Below are positions 36,666 through 48,469 of a stretch of 64,000 nucleotides of DNA, piece after piece. Location: positions 69,342,732-69,406,731 of the forward strand of contig JBOZIK010000001.1 of NCBI GenBank assembly GCA_051453625.1. Direction: 5' to 3'. Numbering within the stretch: position 1 is the first letter of the stretch; each line of letters opens with the position of its first letter. The translations under genes were made by a program, and so were the position numbers. The notes under the pieces were generated by a model. It was not told the origin of the DNA and did not search any database. It saw only the letters and a program-made list of their open reading frames with translations. The DNA is from Welwitschia mirabilis. Lineage: Eukaryota > Gnetophyta > Gnetopsida > Welwitschiales.

Positions 36666-39144
36666 TCTATGCTAATTGATTCTAATTTTTTCTCAAAAAC
36701 ATTTTTTTTTTAATATTAATTACACCCTATTCACTCATTATAAAGTTTTGATCTATAACATTATGAAGGGAAAAAAAACTTGGAAATGAGAGATGTATTA
36801 TTCATGCTTGAAAAGTAAATTTATTTCATGGACATTGTTTGAAGGCATCTGGCTAGGTGATTGATTTTTCCTTTTCTTACTTCCACATTGTATCTTGTCT
36901 ATTTTGATAAATACCTGAGGCAATGTATAGAACTTCTAACATAGATCAATTGGAGCCTCCTCAAAAAGGATTGTTGTCAACTTGAATCATGGGATCCAAA
37001 GGACCCATAGTCTAATGTAAAATTTGATACTACTTTTAGGGAATAATGATTAAATTAAGACATTGTATTTAGTTTCTTTTAAAATAAGACATTAGTCTAT
37101 AAATTCGTCCATGTCTGTAGATGAGATTAACTAGCTGAAGGGACTAAGATTATGAATCCTCTCATAGTTTAATGTCTCTATATTTGAGAGAGTAGTTATA
37201 AACACATTCCTCATAAGTGCTATTCCAGATGTTAGGAACAAAATCTAAGATTAGGGTTGATTTGGATTACCTTTCATGATTCATTACTTTTAATATAGAA
37301 ATATTAAAGAAAAGTTAATAAAGATTGAAATTTAGTGGAAAAGGAATTGACAAGATATAATGTTTTAAGGGAATTGTGATAATAATCAATGAATCTTACC
37401 TGGGATGTGAGATACAAATGTAATAATGTAAATCAAAAGCAAGATGTCAAGACTTTAGCATAAAATAATAAAGATGAATAACTTGCAATGAAGCTTATAA
37501 TGTATTCGTAATGGTAGAATTAGTCAATTCTCCAACTAAGAAAATTTGTATTTTGTAGAGGGATTTGTTTGGTTCCATTTGGATTTGGGATTTATAGGTG
37601 AACTTTTTGAATTATTATCTCTTAGTATTATCCTTGAATAGCCACATTCAATCATATTCCACATGTTTAAATCAATAAAGTATAGAAATAGTTTTGTGTT
37701 TACCCTCTAGTAGGAGAAGCTCTTATCAGCGAACAAAGATGGTTATAGGATGTCCCTTTATAGATACAAAAGAATTAATAATTAGGATTTGAGATAAAAA
37801 ATCAGAATCCTTAAATAATGGTTTAATCAATTATAACACCACTTAAAATACTAGGGTGAGAGAACTATACATAGTAGGAGGTGATTTTTGTTTACTAAGA
37901 AAATTGTAAGAATACAAGCACTTTGAAGAATTAAACTAGTAAAAAAAACCAAATCTTAAAAAGTTTTCATTTAACCCTGAAAAATATAGTCATGTAATAA
38001 TTTTAATTTAAAATAAAAAAATTAATGAATATTGAATTACTAGGTATAAAAGTATTGATAACAAAAAAACATTAAAAACACACAAAAAAAGAACACGAAA
38101 AATATAAGCCATAATTTATGGTGATTCAAAAAATAATGATGGAGTATTTAGCACTTTGAAACTTCCTATGTGGAATGGTTATATTAACTATTAATAATAT
38201 CATATGGGGTTTATAAAAATCTATGTAATCATCATAATAAAGGGATACTTTGAGTACTAGTATAACCAATCAAAAGAGACACAGAGCTCAAAATTGGAAA
38301 TCATTCTGCAAATCATCCATTCAAGAAAATGAAAATGAAAATCTAATAGATGGTGTCCTTTCTTCTAAAAAGTCAAGTTATTTATTCATTTATGGAAACC
38401 TAAGTCCTAATGCTCCCTTTAGTCATAATCTTCTTGATAATGTTTCTAACTAGAGAGCTTGACTTCTTGGAAGTTGTCTTTATTCTACAATAGTATTTAT
38501 AAATTTTCTAGTTATAAGACCTAACAATGTTTATTATTTCTAGATTTTCTATAATGTCTACTAAGAGTGTCATGTTTTATTGCAACTACTAAAATATTAT
38601 TAAAATCACATAAAAATAAGGAAATAAAAAAGCAAATAAAGGTTATACTTTAAACAAAGTACCCTAAGTTCTACTTTGGTATGTACCTAGAAATTGAAGT
38701 TCGTCTTAAAGTAAAAAATCAAATATTAATCATAGAAAATCTTAAATTAACATACTTATAAAATTACTTCTTCTATTAGCTGAAGATTAGAGGCTTCTAT
38801 GGGCTAAAGATCAAGGCCAATTCTTGATGCACAAAGCTCATGTGATGAATCTTTTAACCTAACCATGCATCTTGCTTCTGTTACCATGCATCCTCTCTAT
38901 AATGGGTGTAGCATAGGTCCTCTGAGATCCAATATATGAATCCTCTCTACAATAAGTGTGACACAAGTCATTCAAAATCCAATAGATGAATGAGAACTCT
39001 ACTTATGTAGATCTAACCTCTCTCTGTTTGCTTATTAGGATTAAAAGCCAATTTACCACCATTTTGACAAAAATGTATGTTTTATTCCTTTGATTTTTTG
39101 CAAGGATGTGTATGCAACTTTTTCTTGTAAGTTTTTAACTTATC
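36666..39144. other. CACTA interior, right part
   Basis: A small frame at 38250-38453 (67 codons, polar) is unassigned and not convincing. A 50-bp tandem pair starts tcctctctat at 38891 and tcctctctac at 38941. Nothing else is recognised. Confidence 0.35.
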
Positions 39145-39363
39145 TATTAAGGCATTTATTCCATTAAACACCTTAAAAGCTCAATCTTTTTAGGACATTT
39201 TTTTATAAACATTTTAAAGACTTTGTAAGGCCTTTTAAAGTGTTTATTTTAAAAATTCTTTAAAAATTTTATTCAAGGTACTTATTAAGATGAATGCCTT
39301 AAAAAATCCTATAATTAAGATGTTTATTTAAATAAATTCCTTAAAAGCCTAGTTTTCTTAGTG
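39145..39363. repeat. Right terminal and subterminal repeats of the CACTA element
   Basis: Repeated aaggcattt, accttaaaag, gccttttaaag and atgccttaaaa words, mirror images of the left end, ending in ttttcttagtg. Confidence 0.75.
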
Positions 39364-39409
39364 ATAATAATGGTGCATGATTCCCTGAATAGTAATTTAT
39401 GGACCACTG

Positions 39410-40820
39410 TTACAGAGGAATAAAGTCCTCCATAGAGAACAAAATTGGGATGTGACCCTCCATGCTTGGAATAGAAGGCTCCACACCACTTAGAATGACC
39501 TCCATTCTAGTAGGTTGATGATGAATAGTCATAGTACTAATTTCAACCAAAGAAGAATCTACTACAAAATCTACTTGAGTAATGGGGTATGACCTCTTGG
39601 ATAGCTTCATGTAAAGCTTGCTATAAGCCACTAGAATCCCTAATAGATGCTTTTTTAAAAGATTTCCACTTTGGTATAATACATTAATGTCATCAATTAT
39701 TACTAAATGATTCACATAAGTATGAATAATCTACTCACTTTTGGCTAACGGAGTAGACAATGTAACTTGACTCTCTTTTAATGAAGCATCTGCCCAAGAT
39801 CTCTTCTCTATTAGATGCATATTCTCCATCTAATTCGCAAGCATTTAGAGGAAATCACCATGGATTTCTACTCTTTCATCCCATATTGAGTCATACAATA
39901 AAATGATTCTAGCATATCAATTAATTATAAAAGTCTTAGAGTAGGGTAATCCATTTACATTATGGAAAGTAATGGGAAGCAAAGTGAGCAAAGTGACTAC
40001 ACTTAAAGTCCTGCAAAAAATCCATCACCCTAGAGCAATAATGGATGTAGACATCATCTAAGTAAAATAGATGAGTGACTTGCATATGCAAGATGCTAGA
40101 GAGGGATTGATATTCCCTAATTGATCCATTAGCTTTTTAACCTATGGATATAGAGTATCCACCCTTAATAAAAGCTAATTTGTATAGTAAGATACCTGAA
40201 CCTATTCATTAACAATGGATTATGGAGCTATAGATGGATAACAAGGAGGCTGTAGAGATAAGCAAGCAATAGATGTACTTTAACCTAGAGATTAAAAGTT
40301 AGGGGTTGAATAAAACATATTCTTGTTCCATTAATGCATTAAATTCATTCAAAACTGCTTCCCCTTGAGAATTTTAAGAGAATTAAAAATCCATAATTCA
40401 CTTATTACTATACAATGTTCCCTTAGCTTATGAAGGGTGAGCTTTCCTAGAGGCTATAGAGTATAATCCAAATCATCCTTAACCAAGGTCTATAAGAGCA
40501 GAACCTAAAATAAACAAGTTAAAAAAAATGCTTAGTAAAAACATCATTCTAAATCAAGATGATAAAAAAAGTAAGAAATTGAGTAAAATCAGAAAGATAA
40601 CACTCCACAGGGATAGTGTTGCTTAGCAAAGCTAAAAGGTATCTTCACTTCCTTAGGTTCCTTAGGCATTAGATGGTTAATTAAAGTCTTATTACATTTT
40701 TGGCAGCAAGAGTTATGGGATCCTGATGCCTTACTCATATAAAAACAATAATAAATAAAAACAAAGTCATCATAAATACACTTATTATTCAAAAATATGA
40801 TGCAAAGGCCCATACTTTAG
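39410..40820 (-). pseudogene. Antisense reading-frame remnant upstream of element 5 gag (unknown product)
   Basis: Product not recognised. The minus-strand frame 39715-39410 is open for 101 codons, and its reading continues upstream past one stop (about 39743) to a further open stretch with MENMHLIEKRSWADASL (about 39830-39780). Upstream, in another frame, about 40120-39985 reads SILHMQVTHLFYLDDVYIHY and on. A separate frame 40813-40589 (74 codons) contains CCQKCNKTLINHLM. The residue mix is varied, unlike the hydrophobic low-complexity frames elsewhere, so this looks like real, decayed coding sequence. It could be an element-borne antisense ORF or a captured host gene. Confidence 0.5.
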
Positions 40821-41870
40821 ATGGAATAAAAAAAGTATCATGAGATGCTTCTTTAGGATCATAGTACTTATAACCTTTACCATCCATAGATGAACAAGAA
40901 TAAGAGTAAAGTGATGATCAAGTAAGAGTTTAATGAGGGGATAAAAGATAGATCTATATTTGAATATCTAAAGGGTTGTAATCCACATGAACCTATAGAA
41001 GAAAAATACAAGCCTAACATGTGCATAAAAATACTTATTCCTATCATCATTTTTCTTTAAGCCAGTTAACTAAGAAAGAGTAGATAAACACGTAATGGAA
41101 GTCCAATCTAAAGAAATTTTACTAACAAAAAATAACAATAAATAAATTATGTAAGTTGGAATTTCACTCACCTAATCATGTAAGAAGACCCTATCTATGA
41201 TTAGTTCTTAATAATATACAAAGTATGAGATAGTAAAGTCACTAATGGATACTTCATGATGGTGAGTATTCATCTCTCACACACATATGAAATCATCTAA
41301 TAAATTGGCCATGAAATAATGAAAATCCTCATGAGAGAAAAAGACATTAGAAGGAATGTGATTATCTTAGTTCAATCTAAAAAATAGCCTAATACTTTCT
41401 TAGGAACTTGGATTAGACCATGATGAGAATGAATGATAGTAGCTATGTGAGGATTAAAAGAAGAATTCTAAGTGTCAAGTATAAAAATAACAATGGTATG
41501 GTGAAGATAAAAATAAGATAAATTACATAGGTCTAAAAAATTAAATGGGAAGATTCATAAGAACCCTTGCTCCATGACTTATTATCGTATTTCTAGTTTA
41601 ATAGAGCTAAAATTCATAGAATTCTAAGAAATTACATGATAAAGTTTCTAAGCCATACTTGATTGGAAAGAAGTACAACTAAAAATATTAGGAAAGATCT
41701 TGTTTTTATAGCAAATTTGGACTGCAAAAAGACCTACATAAAAATATATAAAAATCACAAAAATAATTATATAGAAGTATCACATAGAAGAATAGGATAA
41801 GAATAGGGAAGAGAAAGCTATTAAACTAACTATGAATTACAAGAAAAATGAGGTAAAAATAAGGGATCAT
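40821..41870 (-). other. Possible 5' part of the antisense unit
   Basis: No recognised domain. On the minus strand it lies between a TATA-like box (41882-41875) and the open frames below 40813, so it may be leader, intron or decayed exon sequence. Confidence 0.3.
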
Positions 41871-41874
41871 GGGG

Positions 41875-41882
41875 TATTTATA
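41875..41882 (-). promoter_or_regulatory. TATA-like box driving the antisense direction
   Basis: TATAAATA followed by cccc on the minus strand, resembling the LTR boxes of the Athila copies but in unrelated surroundings. It lies about 1.06 kb upstream of the first minus-strand frame. An isolated 8-mer in AT-rich DNA is weak evidence. Confidence 0.3.
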
Positions 41883-42039
41883 GTAGTGGACCTAGGGTTA
41901 AGTAAATCATAGGAGTAAAGTTAACCACATTTAACTAATACATAGTTAAATACAATTAAAACAAAATTAATTACAATTGAAGTAAGATTAAAATACAGTT
42001 AGGAGACAAGTACTACTCCATGATAATTGCAGATTCTGA

Positions 42040-42870
42040 AGAGTTGATGTCATACTCTAAGTGTCCAACATTGTACTTGAGAGATTGATGCCACACTCAG
42101 GTACCTAATGTGGCACTTATATCCTTGACATTACTCTTATCACTTTCTTATTTCTAATAGGTCTTTCTCAACCTTGGTGGTAATTATACCTTTGTAACTT
42201 GTTCCACAATGAGATCTTGACATTGCACTCTATTTTGCAACATCACAATTGGGTGTTTGACATTACACTTTGATGTTTAATGTTGCACTTGGATGTTTGA
42301 TATTACACTTTGATACCTTACATCACAGTTGCCTCCACAAGCTTCTAATACCTCTTGTTTGCCTTTAAAATTCATCCATTTTCTCTTACCTTCTTGTATA
42401 AGAATCTCTCACATCACATGTAGGTATTTGATAATATACTCTGATACCCAATATTACACTTAACTAACCGATGTTGCACTTGAGGCTATAATATCCTAAG
42501 GCCCCTTGAAAGGCCTTGACACTTTACATTTCATTATGACATGGTTCATGAACAATATGGATGATGATGCATGAATGTATTTGACATCATACTTAGGTGT
42601 CTAACATCATACTTTGGTACCCAAAATTATACTTGAGAGCTTGACATCGCATTTGTATGCGTGGAGTTTCATTTGGATGTTGGACACAACCCTCGTCCTT
42701 GGCACTACATGTAACACCTTGATGTGCTCATAATAATAGCCTTTAACAACATAGTCAGGTACTTGATGTCACACTTGCCTATTCTACATCACACTTAGAT
42801 ATCTAATGTTGGACTTTAATTACCATACTTGTGTAACACCTAATGTTGTACTTATGGTACCTAGTAATAT
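42040..42870 (+). repeat. Minisatellite with 20-bp unit upstream of element 5 gag
   Basis: A gacattacactttgatgtt-type unit. In the clearest run the word (c/t)attacactttga or variant occurs at 42261, 42281, 42301 and 42321, exactly 20 bp apart. More degenerate units extend from about 42040 to 42870, with short unrelated interruptions around 42120-42230 and 42340-42410. The period is not a multiple of three. Confidence 0.8.
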
Positions 42871-43359
42871 ACCCCTTGCCAGTTACCTCAAAAGGAAATC
42901 CATGTCATCAATGGTTGTTATGATAACAACTAATGATCATTCTCTTCTTCTTATAACTATCATTTAGTTAAGGTACTTGGCTATTACAAAAATGATATAA
43001 AAGGAACATAATGCCATCAAAAAAATTAGGAACTACTCATAGAAGAAAACCAATCAAGAAGAGATGTATAAGTTTAGAAGGATGTTAAACCAATTTATGC
43101 ATTATGAAACACAAAGTGAATGGATGAATGAATGAAATAGAAACCCAACTTAACCCCATTTGATCTTAGTACAAACCTCTATCTAGTAGGATCAATAACC
43201 TCCTTTCTCACATGGAGGATAGACTAATGGAAGAAAACCTAAGGACATCCCAAGAACAACCTTTTACATCAGGATGACATACTACAATAGGTGTAGTTAA
43301 CCTACAAAACATCTAGATAAGACTACTAAACACAAAGACCAATCTTCAAGCCTTTCGAT

Positions 43360-44010
43360 TGAATCAATAAAGTTACTTCAATATAGAATAATGCAAAGAA
43401 AAGAAGATTTCTAAAATGATATGCTTAAAAACATATGAAGGTAAAGAAGGAACAAGAGAAGAAGCCATCTCTAAGGTTTGGTAAATATAAAACTACTTTG
43501 ACCTTTGAAACATTTCACTAGAATGATGATGTGCCTACACCACTACCTTTATTATAGTAAATGCACTAGAATGATGGTCAATATGCCACCAAAAACATAT
43601 CTAAAGGATATCATGAAACACCTTCATGGAGGAATTTAAAACGAATTTCATTCCAGAAGAATTCATAGAAGATCAAATGGTGGAATTCCAATGGTTTGAG
43701 TTTCCACCTCTTTTAAAATATTAAAATAACTTTATTAAGAATTATTTGATTAATAATTTCATTAAAACTATACACCCAAACCCAAAAATTTCTTAGGCAC
43801 CTTAGAGATCAAATCCATTAAAAATGCCTATCACAAAATAAGACATTACCTTCAAGAGTAAGAACATTAATTAATTAAGCCCTATCACCTACAAGTGGAT
43901 ACACATAACATGTCTAGTATACCACTGATATGAGAGGAATATAGAATCAATCATACTTGCCACAAATATTACAAGGAGGGTCACTTTGCTAGAAATTTTC
44001 CATCCAAAGC
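43360..44010 (+). pseudogene. gag relic of element 5
   Basis: About 43615-43710 contains MEEFKTNFIPEEF then DQMVEFQWFEF, the capsid F...F.P....D....EF block. About 43955-43998 contains a zinc knuckle CHKYYKEGHFARNFP: the C-x2-C-x4-H-x4-C pattern with two Cys changed to Tyr and Phe. Stops and frameshifts are present. The gag start was not fixed. Confidence 0.7.
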
Positions 44011-44109
44011 TTAAGAAAAAAATCTCTCTTAGCAGAGTTAGTTCATAGCCATATGATCTAAAAGAATGCATGCTAGCATCTAAATAAGTGCAATTCATAA
44101 CTAGTACAC

Positions 44110-44440
44110 TATATTAAAATTACATGGTCAAATTTTGTCCTTCTTTGTTTTATTTCTAGTTAATAGTGATGCCTCATACAACTTCATTTCTCTAGCATTA
44201 TTTTACAAACTAAGCATCACTCCATTCAAAGAAAAAAAAATCTACCATAGGGATTGTACTATGTGGTTTTCTCACATAGGATGGAATGACTACCCTCATC
44301 AATTACAACATTCATAACTTACATTTTAGGAATAAGTTCTATGTCTTTCAAATTAAAGAGTACCATGCAATTTTGGGGAATTACTTATTAATTAGATATG
44401 ATGTTCAAATTAGCGTTTTTCAATGCACCCTTCTATTGTT
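44110..44440 (+). pseudogene. Aspartic protease relic of element 5
   Basis: The frame 44135-44317 has VNSDASYNFISLALFYKL, where the active-site Gly of DSGA has become Asp-Ala context (S-D-A). The following part keeps a NKFYVF-like strand and a decayed end-of-domain block near 44390-44430. Confidence 0.7.
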
Positions 44441-44599
44441 AACTTTATTTGGAGAATGATTCTTAAAAAGGATAAGAAGTAATAAGAAGATATTCTTAAC
44501 CTTACCTCAATAGATCTCAAAAGCTATTAAAAGAAAATAAGTCTTAATTACCCTAGTGCAAGTAGAAACTATATAGAGGATCCCACACTACCAGAAGAA

Positions 44600-45420
44600 C
44601 TATAAGAAGTTTCTAATGTACTTAAAGATTCAAAGATACTATCACTTAAGAGGAAAGTAGAGTACATAATTGACTTAGTCCCAAGAGCATAACCACTAGT
44701 CTGAGCATGCTACTAATTATCGGTGATAGAATTAAAAGAACTAAAATTACAAATTGAATAGCTACTTTTGAAAAGAAAAATTCACCCCATTGTATTACCT
44801 TGGGGATCCCTAGTACTTTTGTTAAAGAAAAAGGATGATACTTTGTAATATTATATTGACTATAGATAGCTAAATAAGGTAATCATTAAAAATAGGTACC
44901 ATCTACCAAGAATTTAAAAATTATTAGATCAACTTTAAGGAGCTAAGTTCTTCTCAAAAATCAACTTAAAGTATAGATACCACCAAAACTATATCAAGGA
45001 TGAAGATATCTACAAAACTACCTTCATATTAAGATATGGATATTACAACTTCATAGTAATGTTCTTTGGTCTAACAAGGGCTCTAGCTACTTTTATGAGT
45101 TTGATGAATGATATTTTCTAACATTCTTTAGATAAATTCATAGTTGTATTTTTAAATGATACTATAATATATTCCAAAAGTAAAGATGATGATGTTTCAC
45201 ACTTAAAGAAAGTTTTATAGGTCTTATTCAAGCATAATTTCAAGGCTAAATTAAGCAAATATGACTTTTTCTAGATAGAAATTAACTACCTAGTACATGT
45301 TATCTCCAATAAAGGGATCACAACTTATCCAATCAAAATATAAGCTATGAGGAAATGGTTAAAACTAAATAATGCCATGCAAGTTTAAAGTTTTTTAGGG
45401 CAAGCTGGGTTCTATCATAA
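44600..45420 (+). pseudogene. Reverse transcriptase relic of element 5
   Basis: Largely one frame. Segments include PIVLPWGSLVLLLKKKDD, IDYR-stop-LNKVIIKNRYHLPRI (the stop 44877-44879 replaces Gln), [18 protein letters not shown], and FLND (about 45149-45160) at the catalytic YVDD, so one Asp is lost. The connection region has ITTYPIKI then MRKWLKLNNAMQV and SFLGQAGFYHKFVLGFSQLA. It is among the most readable RT relics in the window. Confidence 0.88.
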
Positions 45421-45960
45421 ATTTGTCTTAGGATTCTCTCAACTTGCAACTCCACTAATAGATTTAAATAAATTAACATCCTTATTTAACTTAAATGATA
45501 AATGTAAGAAATCATTTCTCAAACTGAATATACAACGACACATATTCTGGAAATCATGAACATGGACAAACCATTCATGGTTACCACTGATACTTCTATT
45601 TAAGGAATAAGAATCGTACATAGCCAAGATTATTAACGAATCATCTATAAATCATGGAAGCTGAATCAACAAAAGAAGAAATATCCCATTCATGATCTCA
45701 AACTACTAGCCATAGTGCATGCTCTAAATGTTTAGAGATATTACCTAGTGAGAGGTGAATTCTTACTCAAAATAGATCATAAAAGATTACAATGTTTTTA
45801 GAAATAATATCTTCTAAATATGTAACAGAGGATATGGGATGAGTTACTTATAGAATATAACTTTAAATTATAGTATATCCTAGCAAAGAAGAACAAACTT
45901 GTAGATGCCTGAAGTATAATGTGATACATGCTAGCAACCACTATCACGTTAAATCTATTA
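45421..45960 (+). pseudogene. RNase H relic of element 5
   Basis: About 45555-45610 reads MNMDKPFMVTTDTSI (the first catalytic Asp region), then KKKYPIHDLKLLAIVHALNV, RYYLVRGEFLLKIDHKRL. Stops interrupt at former Gln/Trp codons. Confidence 0.85.
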
Positions 45961-46069
45961 GTTTTTTTAAGATACCATAGCCAATAATCCATACTTCTAG
46001 AATATACATTGACTGATTTAAGAACAAAAAGAAGTAAACACTTATACACTCTCATAGGATGGATATTTT

Positions 46070-47716
46070 TGTAAAGAATAATGCCTTGCATTTTACAAGG
46101 CTCATGGAGAAGGAAGTTAATATTTGAACTACATGAAGTTTCATATGTAGAATACCCCAGATTTATTAGAAATAATTATTAACTACAAAAACACTACTTT
46201 TGGGCCAAAATAAAAGTAGACTTGAAGTAATAAATTAGTAATTATCCTATCTACTAGCAAATGAATATTAACCAAGGAAAACAGATAAGACGTCTTTAAT
46301 CTTTAGGATTATCATAGTGGAAATGGGAAGAAATATCCATGGATTTTATCACTGGACTACCTCTTACTAATAGACAAAATGATGTAATTTTTTTATGTAA
46401 ATAGGTTAATCAAGATGGCCCATATCATTGTAGTTCAAAGCTCTAACACAACTAAACAATTGGTCCTACAATTTTTAAATTACATGATACACCTCAAGTC
46501 ATAGTATCTAACTGAGATCCAAAATTCCTATCTAATTCCTGGCAAATTTTATTTCACCACTTAGGTACTTAAACTTAGTTTTAGTACTACATACCATCTA
46601 GATAAATATAGCTAAATCAAAAGAGTTAATCACATACTAAAAGATAATCTATGATGTTACATAGTTAGAAAGCCCAAACAAGGAAATAACTATCTACATT
46701 TGGCTGAGTTTTATTATAATTAGATGTTGCAAACCTCCATTAAATGTTTTCCATTTAAAGAAATGTATGAAAAGAATTGTTGTATCCCTATCACATGGTT
46801 AGACCCTTAATAGAAATCAAAAAATATTATATCCTCTAAAATAAAAGTTATGGAAAACATAATTACCAAAATAAAAAGACAACTGCAAGCTACACAAGAT
46901 CGATAAAAGAAATACTATGATTAAAAACATCAAACCTACAAATTTCAAATTAGTAAACAAGTATTGCTAAAAATTAAGCTANNNNNNNNNNNNNNNNNNN
47001 NNNNNNNNNNNNNNNNNNNNNNNNNNNNNNNNNNNNNNNNNNNNNNNNNNNNNNNNNNNNNNNNNNNNNNNNNNNNNNNNNNNNNNNNNNNNNNNNNNNN
47101 NNNNNNNNNNNNNNNNNNNNNNNNNNNNNNNNNNNNNNNNNNNNNNNNNNNNNNNNNNNNNNNNNNNNNNNNNNNNNNNNNNNNNNNNNNNNNNNNNNNN
47201 NNNNNNNNNNNNNNNNNNNNNNNNNNNNNNNNNNNNNNNNNNNNNNNNNNNNNNNNNNNNNNNNNNNNNNNNNNNNNNNNNNNNNNNNNNNNNNNNNNNN
47301 NNNNNNNNNNNNNNNNNNNNNNNNNNNNNNNNNNNNNNNNNNNNNNNNNNNNNNNNNNNNNNNNNNNNNNNNNNNNNNNNNNNNNNNNNNNNNNNNNNNN
47401 NNNNNNNNNNNNNNNNNNNNNNNNNNNNNNNNNNNNNNNNNNNNNNNNNNNNNNNNNNNNNNNNNNNNNNNNNNNNNNNNNNNNNNNNNNNNNNNNNNNN
47501 NNNNNNNNNNNNNNNNNNNNNNNNNNNNNNNNNNNNNNNNNNNNNNNNNNNNNNNNNNNNNNNNNNNNNNNNNNNNNNNNNNNNNNNNNNNNNNNNNNNN
47601 NNNNNNNNNNNNNNNNNNNNNNNNNNNNNNNNNNNNNNNNNNNNNNNNNNNNNNNNNNNNNNNNNNNNNNNNNNAAAATACATCCAAGTTTTCATGTGAG
47701 CATGATGAAACCATAG
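46070..47716 (+). pseudogene. Integrase relic of element 5, interrupted by a 693-base gap
   Basis: The HHCC region (about 46100-46280) is decayed. The core shows WILSLDYLLL (about 46340, where the family has DFI.GLP), then VNRLIKMAHIIV (about 46400-46435) and NHILKDNL (about 46630). A C-terminal LHLAEFYYN-like block is near 46700. Bases 46982-47674 are N. After the gap KIHPSFHVSMMKP (47675-47716) is the conserved integrase C-terminal block. Confidence 0.82.
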
Positions 47717-48095
47717 CATGAAGATAAAAACTAGGACTATACCTTAAACTGGCAACATATTATGCTTAAATCCAACCTAACATTTATTATTCAACCTTAA
47801 AAGGATCTAAATATCAGAAATAAGTAATTAAAGAATAAAAATATAAATGAAGTAGTTATCCAATGGATCTATTGTAATTTAAAAACTTGGAAAATATAGA
47901 GTACATGTAAGAAACATTTTCCAAACTTTTTAATAAAGCATCATAAGCTATTTTTTCATTATCAATGTATCTCATAGTAAATAATATCTCTCACTCCCTT
48001 ATGTTTTTTAGATAATACAAAACATAATCTAGATGATCATGGCTTCATGAATGATGGAATAAGAAGAGAAACTAAAATTAAGGATAAGCACAATG
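47717..48095 (+). pseudogene. Chromodomain-like tail and 3' untranslated part of element 5
   Basis: About 47805-47935 reads LNIRNK-stop-LKNKNINEVVIQWIY then KTWKI-stop-ST, matching the order of the chromovirus tail (basic run, EVLVQW, TWE.....). The Glu after TW and other acidic residues are lost. The rest to the polypurine tract is unassigned. Confidence 0.55.
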
Positions 48096-48111
48096 ATTAA
48101 GGGGGTGGGAA
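48096..48111 (+). other. Polypurine tract of element 5
   Basis: attaagggggtgggaa, immediately before the LTR start TGTAATG; the best preserved polypurine tract in the window. Confidence 0.85.
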
Positions 48112-48450
48112 TGTAATGTTCTAAATTTACTATTTGTAAATTAAATATTTTAAGATTCTAAATGAGCATAATTAATAAGACATAAATGATTGTGATCTAA
48201 ATATGTAAAGATGTATTATTTCATTATGCTCATTAGCCTATGGAATTAGGTGGTGGTGGAAAAACTAGATAGATGTAACTAATAACAACCTTGGCTAATC
48301 ACCAAGGGTCCCTAGAGGGAGACTTAAATCATAGTCCATGTCTTTACGTTTGACCACTAGTTCAAGTCTATTGGCTGATAAGAAATGTAATCCATTACTT
48401 CTAATAATAAAGTCCATCTCTTTTTAAATTATTCCTTGTTATTGTAATTA
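48112..48450 (+). repeat. 3' LTR of element 5
   Basis: It starts TGTAATGTTCTAAATTT. The right end cannot be fixed without a second copy; it must lie before about 48470, where minus-strand integrase sequence of element 6 begins. No matching 5' LTR is in the window. Confidence 0.7.
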
Positions 48451-48469
48451 ATCCTTACATATTGTTTTA

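Larger units (their letters stand above)
30253..39363. mobile_element. CACTA (En/Spm-type) DNA transposon, about 9.1 kb
   Basis: The left end reads CACTACTAGAAATATAGGAT (30253-30272). The right end, on the opposite strand, reads CACTAAGAAAACTAGG (39363-39348). Both begin with the CACTA hallmark followed by an AGAAA block. Each end is followed by many copies of a subterminal word ttttaaggcatt in both orientations (left to about 30650, right from about 39145). The two subterminal regions match each other and not the rest of the window, which supports one element. The 3-bp flanks (tac, ata) do not match. No transposase (TnpA/TnpD-like) domain was recognised inside. Confidence 0.75.
42020..48450 (+). 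mobile_element. Element 5: decayed Ty3/gypsy chromovirus without visible 5' LTR
   Basis: gag, protease, RT, RNase H, integrase, chromodomain-like tail, polypurine tract and 3' LTR follow in order on the plus strand. No second copy of the LTR and no primer site were found upstream. The 5' end is probably lost, or lies beyond the CACTA element or in a gap. The left limit given is where the tandem array starts; the antisense tract (39410-41882) may also belong to it. The 3' LTR abuts the integrase of element 6, suggesting insertion into that element. Confidence 0.8.

Noticed and set aside
39442-39465. gggatgtgaccct near the right CACTA end, resembling gtggatgtgacac left of the element
   Set aside because: Considered as a target-site or interrupted-repeat match across the CACTA insertion, but the similarity is short and does not abut the element end at 39363.
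46964-47719. Three frames of about 250 codons
   Set aside because: They span a 693-base gap. Only the last 14 codons of the plus-strand frame, plus the gap-flanking sequence, belong to the integrase relic.
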